A stretch of 7,895 nt of DNA, taken from Kiritimatiellia bacterium (lineage in GTDB: Bacteria; Verrucomicrobiota; Kiritimatiellia; RFP12; UBA1067). Under the pieces are notes generated by a model, which was not told the origin of the DNA, did not search any database, and worked only from the letters and a program-made list of their open reading frames with translations. The stretch is from the NCBI GenBank assembly GCA_024405335.1, contig JAKSOX010000082.1:1-7895 (forward strand), written 5' to 3'. A program made the position numbers and the translations under genes. Within the stretch, counting starts at the first letter, position 1. Every line of letters starts with the position of its first letter. Of the stretch, positions 1 to 5,502 are shown piece by piece.

Positions 1-1037
1 TGGTGACGGGTGGAAGCGGTTTTCTGGGCATCAACCTGATCCGCAAGCTGCGGGAGAAGGGCGTGGCGAAAATCCGCGTGCTCGACATCGCGGCATTCGA
101 CTACCCCGAAAAGAACGAGCCGTGGCTCGAATTCACGCTCGGCGACGTGCGCGACGCCGCGGCCGTGGACAAGTGCGTGGAAGGGTGCGACGCGGTGGTG
201 AACACGGCGGCGGCGTTGCCGCTCTATTCGCCCGAGGACATCCGCACCACGGAGGTGGACGGCATCAAGAACGTGCTCGCGTCCGCGAAGAAGTTCGGCG
301 TCAAGCGCGTCGTGCAGATTTCGTCCACGGCCGTGTACGGCGTGCCGAAGCACCACCCGATCTACGAGACGGACCCGATGATCGGCGTGGGGCCCTACGG
401 CCACGCGAAGATCGAGGCCGAAGCCGTCTGCCGCGCGGCGCGCGAAAAGGACGGACAGGTCGTGTGCGTGATCCGTCCCAAGAGCTTCATCGGCCCGGAG
501 CGGCTGGGCGTGTTCGCGCTCTTCTACGACTGGGCCTACACGGGCCACGGGTTTCCGATGATCGGCAGCGGGAACAACCGCTACCAGCTCATGGACGTGG
601 AAGACCTCTGCGACGGCATCTGGAACGCGATGACCTACCCCGACGACAAGGTGAACGGCGAGTTCAACATGGGCGCCACCGACTTCACCACCATGAAGGA
701 GGACTACCAGGCGGTGTTGGACAAGGCGGGGCACGGCAAGAAGATCCACGGGCTCCCCGTGGCGCCGATCGTGTTCATCCTGCGCATTCTCGAAGCGCTC
801 AAGCTTTCGCCGCTGTACCCCTGGGTGTACGAAACGGCCTCCACCGACAGCTTCGTTTCCGTGGAAAAGGCCGGCAAGCTGCTCGATTTCCGTCCGCGCT
901 TCTCCAACAAGGACGCGCTCGTGCGCAACTACGAGTGGTACGTGGCGCATCTTTCCGAGTTCGCCGGCAAAACGGGCGTTTCGCACCGCGTGCCCTGGAA
1001 GCAGGGCCTGCTTGCGTGCGCCAAGTGGTTCTTCTGA
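1..1037 (+). CDS. NAD(P)-dependent epimerase/dehydratase, extended SDR family (5' partial)
   Basis: This is an extended short-chain dehydrogenase/reductase of the NAD-dependent epimerase / 3-beta-HSD type. Such enzymes oxidise, reduce or epimerise sugar-nucleotide or other hydroxyl substrates in the cytosol. Residues below are counted from the GTG at base 3. The Rossmann dinucleotide motif TGGSGFLG is at 2-9, the acidic residue ending strand beta-2 is D28, the GDVRD element is near 47-51 and NTAA is at 67-70. The catalytic set is S107/S108 (QISSTAVYG) with Y132 and K136 (YGHAK). The Rossmann strand begins at the window edge, and bases 1-2 fit a preceding ?TG codon (for example Leu, giving LVTGGSGFLG). 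The true start therefore lies outside the window and only a few residues are missing. The 344 visible residues match the usual family length. The substrate-binding C-terminal part (about 160-344) does not reveal a specific substrate. A methyltransferase gene follows after 14 bases. Confidence 0.9.
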   Translation, partial: VTGGSGFLGINLIRKLREKGVAKIRVLDIAAFDYPEKNEPWLEFTLGDVRDAAAVDKCVEGCDAVVNTAAALPLYSPEDIRTTEVDGIKNVLASAKKFGVKRVVQISSTAVYGVPKHHPIYETDPMIGVGPYGHAKIEAEAVCRAAREKDGQVVCVIRPKSFIGPERLGVFALFYDWAYTGHGFPMIGSGNNRYQLMDVEDLCDGIWNAMTYPDDKVNGEFNMGATDFTTMKEDYQAVLDKAGHGKKIHGLPVAPIVFILRILEALKLSPLYPWVYETASTDSFVSVEKAGKLLDFRPRFSNKDALVRNYEWYVAHLSEFAGKTGVSHRVPWKQGLLACAKWFF

Positions 1038-1051
1038 CGCCGGAAAACGCC

Positions 1052-2293
1052 ATGGAAAAGTTCGAACTCGAAGAAAAGCTCCAGGAGGAAATCCGCAAAG
1101 GCGTTTTCTCCGACGGGTTCATGAAACTCGTCCAAAGCGTCCGCCGCAACGGGAAGTCGTTCAAGATCGCGCTCCGTCCCGTGCTGATCGGCGGCGTGAA
1201 GAAATACCAGGCCGAGATGACGGACGAGGGCCGGGTGCAGGTGAAGAACTTCGACGCCAACGGCGCGGCGGAAGGCCTCGAGGAGATCATCGCGCAGAAG
1301 GGCGCGCGCGAGCTCCATCTGCTGACGGCGTCCGGCGATCTGCACGTGCGCGTCACCAAAAAGGGCCACGTGCTCGCGAGCCGTTCCGCGGCGATGGACA
1401 GGCAGGTGTCGGTGCAGGGCAACGACCGCGTCAAGAACCTGCCGCTCGCCGGCTTCGACGCGGCGGCGCTTTTGCGCGCGATCGGCCTGGCGGACGGCGA
1501 GGGCAAGATCCGCGCGTCCATGCGCGGCAAATACGACCAGGTGAACGAGTTCCTGAAAGTCGTGAAGGACGTGGTGCCGCCGGCGCCGGCCAACGCCGCG
1601 CCGTTCACCGTGGTGGACTGCGGCTGCGGCAAGGCGTATCTCACGTTCGCGCTGTACTTCTACCTCACGCGGACGCTGGGCTATCCGGACGTGCGCGTCG
1701 TGGGCGTGGACCGGCGGGCGGACGTGATCGCGGCCGCGCGCAAGACGGCCGAGCAGCTCGACGTCGCCGAAAAGGTCCTGTTCGCGGAGTCCGATCTGGC
1801 GGCGTTCGACGCGGCGTCGTTCGGCGGCGGAACGCCGGACGTGTCGATGGTGGTGAGTCTGCACGCATGCGACACGGCCACGGACGAAGCGCTCGCGAAG
1901 GCCGTGGAATGGAAGGCGCGCTGGATCCTTTCCGCGCCGTGTTGCCAGCACGAACTGCAGAAGGCGGTTTCGCCGTCCGCCACGCCGCAGGCCGGCGCGT
2001 TCGCCGGGCTGCTGCGCCACGGCATCCTGCGCGAGCGGCTGTGCGACCTGCTCACCGATTCGTTCCGCGCGATGATCCTGCGCATTCTCGGGTTCAAGAC
2101 GCAGGTGATCGAGTTCGTGTCCCCGGACGCGACGGCGCGCAACGTGATGCTCAAGGCCGAGTTCTGCCTGAAGCCGGGACAGTCGGGCGTCGTTTCCGAA
2201 TACCTGAACCTGCGCGACTTCTGGGGCGTGACGCCCTGGCTCGAAGCGCGTCTCGCCAAAATCCTCGAAAAGCACCTCGCGCGTTTCGCGTGA
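1052..2293 (+). CDS. Class I SAM-dependent methyltransferase, Methyltransf_32 / METTL25-like
   Basis: This 413-aa cytosolic protein is predicted to transfer a methyl group from S-adenosylmethionine to an unknown acceptor. The methyltransferase core spans about residues 185-375. SAM-binding motif I is VVDCGCGKAYLT at 187-198, and the acidic ribose-binding residue is D220 after strand beta-2 (VVGVD). HACDTATD at 271-278 and APCCQHE at 295-301 follow. The HACD and PCCQHE motifs are the signature I associate with the Methyltransf_32 family, which includes the eukaryotic METTL25 and GSTCD proteins. The first ~180 residues are a separate conserved region that I cannot assign, ending in a helix around KYDQVNEFLKVV (160-171). 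The ATG at 1052 was chosen because it lies 14 bases after the previous stop, starts a natural N-terminus (MEKFELEEKL) and has a weak GGA 7-9 bases upstream. The open frame extends much further upstream only as a shadow of the epimerase gene. The substrate is unknown; RNA or protein are both possible. Confidence 0.82.
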   Translation: MEKFELEEKLQEEIRKGVFSDGFMKLVQSVRRNGKSFKIALRPVLIGGVKKYQAEMTDEGRVQVKNFDANGAAEGLEEIIAQKGARELHLLTASGDLHVRVTKKGHVLASRSAAMDRQVSVQGNDRVKNLPLAGFDAAALLRAIGLADGEGKIRASMRGKYDQVNEFLKVVKDVVPPAPANAAPFTVVDCGCGKAYLTFALYFYLTRTLGYPDVRVVGVDRRADVIAAARKTAEQLDVAEKVLFAESDLAAFDAASFGGGTPDVSMVVSLHACDTATDEALAKAVEWKARWILSAPCCQHELQKAVSPSATPQAGAFAGLLRHGILRERLCDLLTDSFRAMILRILGFKTQVIEFVSPDATARNVMLKAEFCLKPGQSGVVSEYLNLRDFWGVTPWLEARLAKILEKHLARFA

Positions 2294-2310
2294 CATCGAA
2301 AGGCCGCACC

Positions 2311-5226
2311 ATGAAGAAATTCTCCGCAACCGCCGCCGCGCTCGTCCTGTTCGCGGCGGGATGCCCGCCGTTCCGCGCCGCGGCGGAAGAAACGTCGTCC
2401 GTGACGCTCGCCGACCGCGCCAACCCCGCCTGCGGACGCATCGAAATCCCCGCGGACGCGTCGCCTTCGCAGCGCCATGCGGCGGAGGAACTCGCGGTCT
2501 ACCTCGAAAAGACGACGGGCGCGCGGTTGGCCGTGGGCTTGGGCGGCGCGCGGGCGGCGATCCGGATCGAGACGGCGGCCGCGGCCGAGGGACTGGGCGA
2601 GGACGGTTTCACGCTCGAAGCGCGCGACGGCGTCTACGTCATCCGCGGTTCGCGCGTGCGCGGCTGCCTCTACGGCGCGTACGAAACGCTCGAACGCTTC
2701 GCGGGCGTGCGGTGGTATTCGAGCTGGTGCGAAAAGACGCCGCGGCTGGACGCGGTGCGCGTGCCGGACGGGTTCCGGGAAACGCAGAAGCCCGCGTTCG
2801 CGATGCGCCAGCCGTTTTGGTACGACGTGAACACGCACCGCGAATTCGCGGCGCGGAACAAGGTGAACGGATTCAACCACGTCGCGTCCGGCGGCGTGGA
2901 CGCCAAGTTCGGCGGCGATTCGTTCCGGTTCGGCGGCGGTCTCGGCAGTTGCCACACGTTCAACGTGCTGCTGCCGCCGTCGAAGCATTTCGACGCGCAC
3001 CCCGAGTGGTATTCGCTGGTGAAGGGCAAGCGCATCAAGGAGCGCACGCAGCTGTGCCTCACGAATCCCGAAGTGCTCGACCGCGTCGCGGAGGAAGTGC
3101 TCCGCCGCATCCGCAAGGACCCCGGCGCGAAGTTCTACGGCGTGAGCCAGAACGACTGGTACAACTACTGCGAGTGCCCCAAGTGCAAGGCGGTGGACGA
3201 CGAAGAGGGTTCGCACGCCGGCACGATGGTGCGGTTCGTGAACGCCGTCGCCGAGCGGGTGGAGAAGGAGTTCCCGGACGCGATCGTCGAAACGCTCGCC
3301 TACCAGTACACGCGCAAGCCGCCGAAGCTCACGAAGTTGCGCAAGAACGTGGTGCCGTGCCTGTGCACGATCGAGTGCGATTTCGCGAACCCGCTCGCGA
3401 CCGGCACGTACAAGGAGAACGTTTCGTTCCGCGAGGACGTCCGGGGATGGGCCAGGCAGACCGACCAGTTGTACGTGTGGGACTACGTCACGGACTTCTA
3501 CCACTACCTGTGCTGCTTCCCGAACGTGGAGGTCCTGCAGGACAACGTGAAGTTCTTCCGCGACAACAACGTGAAGGAACTTTTCGAGCAGGGCGCCTAC
3601 CAGGGCCACCACGGGCACTTCGCCGAGATGAAGGCGTGGATTCTCGCCAAGCTGCTGTGGAATCCCGAGGCGGACGTGCAGGCGCTCATGCGGGATTTCA
3701 CCGACGGCTACTACGGCGCGGCGGCGCCGTACGTGCGGGAGGACTGCGCGGAACTCTGCGACCTCTACCGCAAGACGAAGCGCCCGCTTTCCATCAACGA
3801 AGAGGTCGATCTCGTCGGCGTGCCCGAAGAATTCTTCGTGCGCAGCCGCCTGCGCTGGAACAAGGCGCTCGAAGCGGTGAAAGCCGATCCCGAACGGCTC
3901 TACAACGTGAAGGCCGGCGCGGCGGCGCTGGACTACACGATGCTCAAGCGGCTGATGCTCAAGGACGAGGCGAAGTGGTCCGCGGCCGAGCGTGCCGAGG
4001 CGGGGACGCTGGCGGCGCGGCTTCTGCGGTTCGCGCACGAGGAGGCGCGAGGGTACGTGCGCTTCGGCGAGTGGTGGCCCAACACGCGGCGCTGCACGGA
4101 CGACTGGCGCCGCTTCGCGGGCTGGGGCGTCTTCGCGCCGGACGCCGCGCACGCGCCCGGGACGCGCCGGATTTCGCTCGTGTCGTCCATCGAGCGTTCG
4201 CCCGTGAACGGGCGGCTCTGGGCCACGTGGTACGCGAGTCCGCTGCCCGGAGAAAACCACCAGTGCTACTGCGTGCTCGCCACCAGCGCGGACGACGGGA
4301 ACACCTGGCGGGAAGTGTTGGTCGTCGATCCCGACGGGGACGGTCCGATCCGGGCGTTCGACCCGGAACTGTGGATCGCGCCGGACGGCAAACTGCGCTG
4401 GACGTGGTGCGAGCGCTTCTGCGCCAACTCGGAAGCTGGGAATGCGTGGAACGGCGGCCGGCCGGCGAAGGGCAAGGGCAATCCGCGCCTTGGCGGCGAG
4501 GACGTGGACCGCCTGATGATGCTGACGCTGGACGCCGAAAACGCGCCGGCGGGCGGCGCGTTCCGGCCCGTCCAGATCGCGTCGGGCGTGATGATGTGCA
4601 AGCCCACGGCGCTCAAGGACGGCCGCTGGCTCCTGCCCGTGGCGGAGTGGTTCCAGGATCCGAGTTCGCGCTTCGTCGCCACCTCCAACGGCGTGGACTA
4701 CGCGGAGCTTCCCGGTGGCGTTTCGCTGCCGGAGGCGGACCGCAAGTTCGACGAACACCAGGTCGTGGAGCACGCCGACGGCCGCTGGACGTGCATCACG
4801 CGCACCAAACGCGGGCTGCTCGAATCTGTTTCCGCGGACGGCGGCAAAACGTGGGCGCCGCGCGAACCGCAGCGTTTCAGGCACACGTCGTCGCGCACGT
4901 TCTTCCGCCGGCTCGCGAGCGGCAATCTGCTGTTCGTCAAGCACGGTCCTCTGGACCGCGATGTGGGCCGCAAGGACCTGCGCGCGTACGTGAGCGACGA
5001 CGACGGCGAAACCTGGAAGGGCGGCCTGTTGCTGGACGAGCGCGAAGGCATTTCGTATCCGGACGCCTGTCAGAAGCCGGACGGCACGATCGTGCTCACC
5101 TACGACCACGACCGCACGGGCGACCAGGAGATACTGTTCTGCGAATTCACGGAAGCGGACGCCATGGCGGGCAGGGACGTGTCCGGCAAGGTGAAGCTGC
5201 GCCGGACGATTTCGCGCAAGCCGTGA
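2311..5226 (+). CDS. Exported DUF4838 protein fused to a sialidase-like (BNR/Asp-box) propeller
   Basis: This 971-aa protein is probably a cell-envelope or secreted glycan-active protein. A basic start (MKK) and hydrophobic stretch (5-17) lead to AAGC, with a possible lipobox cysteine C18. A signal peptidase I site after RAAA (22-25) is the alternative. Residues ~40-150 resemble the small N-terminal alpha/beta domain found before alpha-glucuronidase and GH20-type barrels (SQRHAAEELAVYLEKTTG, 53-70). Residues ~160-585 match DUF4838, including FYGVSQNDWYNYCECPKC (275-292) and E426 in FEQGAYQGHHG. Residues ~600-960 resemble the BNR_2 sialidase superfamily, with three Asp boxes: SADDGNTW (659-666), SADGGKTW (841-848) and SDDDGETW (895-902). 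RAFDPELW (681-688) and SYPD near 915-918 also fit. The classical sialidase RIP motif is not visible, so sialidase activity is not established. The ATG at 2311 has AAAGG 7 bases upstream. The gene lies 17 bases after the methyltransferase and is intact. Confidence 0.85.
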   Translation: MKKFSATAAALVLFAAGCPPFRAAAEETSSVTLADRANPACGRIEIPADASPSQRHAAEELAVYLEKTTGARLAVGLGGARAAIRIETAAAAEGLGEDGFTLEARDGVYVIRGSRVRGCLYGAYETLERFAGVRWYSSWCEKTPRLDAVRVPDGFRETQKPAFAMRQPFWYDVNTHREFAARNKVNGFNHVASGGVDAKFGGDSFRFGGGLGSCHTFNVLLPPSKHFDAHPEWYSLVKGKRIKERTQLCLTNPEVLDRVAEEVLRRIRKDPGAKFYGVSQNDWYNYCECPKCKAVDDEEGSHAGTMVRFVNAVAERVEKEFPDAIVETLAYQYTRKPPKLTKLRKNVVPCLCTIECDFANPLATGTYKENVSFREDVRGWARQTDQLYVWDYVTDFYHYLCCFPNVEVLQDNVKFFRDNNVKELFEQGAYQGHHGHFAEMKAWILAKLLWNPEADVQALMRDFTDGYYGAAAPYVREDCAELCDLYRKTKRPLSINEEVDLVGVPEEFFVRSRLRWNKALEAVKADPERLYNVKAGAAALDYTMLKRLMLKDEAKWSAAERAEAGTLAARLLRFAHEEARGYVRFGEWWPNTRRCTDDWRRFAGWGVFAPDAAHAPGTRRISLVSSIERSPVNGRLWATWYASPLPGENHQCYCVLATSADDGNTWREVLVVDPDGDGPIRAFDPELWIAPDGKLRWTWCERFCANSEAGNAWNGGRPAKGKGNPRLGGEDVDRLMMLTLDAENAPAGGAFRPVQIASGVMMCKPTALKDGRWLLPVAEWFQDPSSRFVATSNGVDYAELPGGVSLPEADRKFDEHQVVEHADGRWTCITRTKRGLLESVSADGGKTWAPREPQRFRHTSSRTFFRRLASGNLLFVKHGPLDRDVGRKDLRAYVSDDDGETWKGGLLLDEREGISYPDACQKPDGTIVLTYDHDRTGDQEILFCEFTEADAMAGRDVSGKVKLRRTISRKP

Positions 5227-5227
5227 C

Positions 5228-5233
5228 GGAGGG
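5228..5233 (+). promoter_or_regulatory. Shine-Dalgarno site for the FmdB-like gene
   Basis: GGAGGG lies directly after the stop codon of the glycosidase-like gene and 7 bases before the GTG at 5241. It is the clearest ribosome-binding site on the + strand of this window. It supports the GTG as the true start, since the frame otherwise runs far upstream as a shadow of the preceding gene. Confidence 0.75.
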
Positions 5234-5240
5234 AACGGAC

Positions 5241-5489
5241 GTGCCTACTTACCAATACGAAGCGAAAAAGGGCGGTTGCCGGAAGTGCAAGTCGCCCGGG
5301 TTCGAAATCATGCAGTCGCTCAAGGACGAAAAACTCGTGCGCTGCCCCGACTGCGGCGCGGAAATCTACCGCGTCATCTGCGCGCCGGGTCTTGGCCGTT
5401 CGAAGACCGATTTGCACTACCGCGCCAAGCGCGCCGGGTTCAAGTGCCTGAAGAAAGTGCAGAAGGGCGAATACGAGCCGATGTACTGA
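5241..5489 (+). CDS. FmdB-family zinc-ribbon protein
   Basis: This is a small 82-aa protein of the FmdB putative regulatory family, known by its N-terminal MPTYxY start and a zinc ribbon built from two CxxC pairs. Here the N-terminus reads (M)PTYQYEA, the first pair is C13/C16 (CRKC) and the second is C35/C38 (CPDC), with EIMQSLKD between them. A basic tail follows (about 53-82), including one more cysteine (C69). The family was named for a gene in a formamidase/amidase locus, but its molecular role remains poorly defined; zinc binding is the safe inference. The start is GTG, supported by the strong GGAGGG site and by Pro-Thr-Tyr at residues 2-4. The gene sits 14 bases behind the DUF4838 gene and is probably co-transcribed with it. 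No functional link between the two is evident. It ends 13 bases from the convergent feoB. Confidence 0.83.
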   Translation: MPTYQYEAKKGGCRKCKSPGFEIMQSLKDEKLVRCPDCGAEIYRVICAPGLGRSKTDLHYRAKRAGFKCLKKVQKGEYEPMY

Positions 5490-5502
5490 GCGGGCGCCGC
5501 CG

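Noticed and set aside
122..1051. In-frame upstream extension of the methyltransferase
   Set aside because: It lies entirely over the epimerase gene and translates to arginine-rich nonsense. The ATG at 1052 gives a sensible N-terminus.
777..2090. A 16-base exact direct repeat (777-792 and 2075-2090)
   Set aside because: Both copies encode Ile-Leu-Arg-Ile-Leu in their own reading frames using preferred codons, so coincidence of codon use explains it better than a mobile or recombination repeat.
929..2329. A 466-codon minus-strand open frame opposite the methyltransferase gene
   Set aside because: Same cause: an antisense shadow, with arginine-rich low-information translation and no recognisable domain or ribosome-binding site.
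4455..4464. Palindrome CGGCCGGCCG
   Set aside because: It sits inside a coding region and encodes a Gly/Arg/Pro loop of the propeller. Such GC palindromes are frequent in high-GC DNA.
1681..5109. A 1142-codon open frame on the minus strand opposite the methyltransferase and DUF4838 genes
   Set aside because: High GC and the coding strand's codon choice remove stop codons from the antisense frame. The translation is Arg/Ala/Val/His-rich and shows no family motif, while the + strand genes have clear domains.
2361..5226. A long + strand frame running upstream of the FmdB-like gene
   Set aside because: It is a frame-shifted shadow of the DUF4838 gene. Only the part from the GTG at 5241 has family motifs and a ribosome-binding site.
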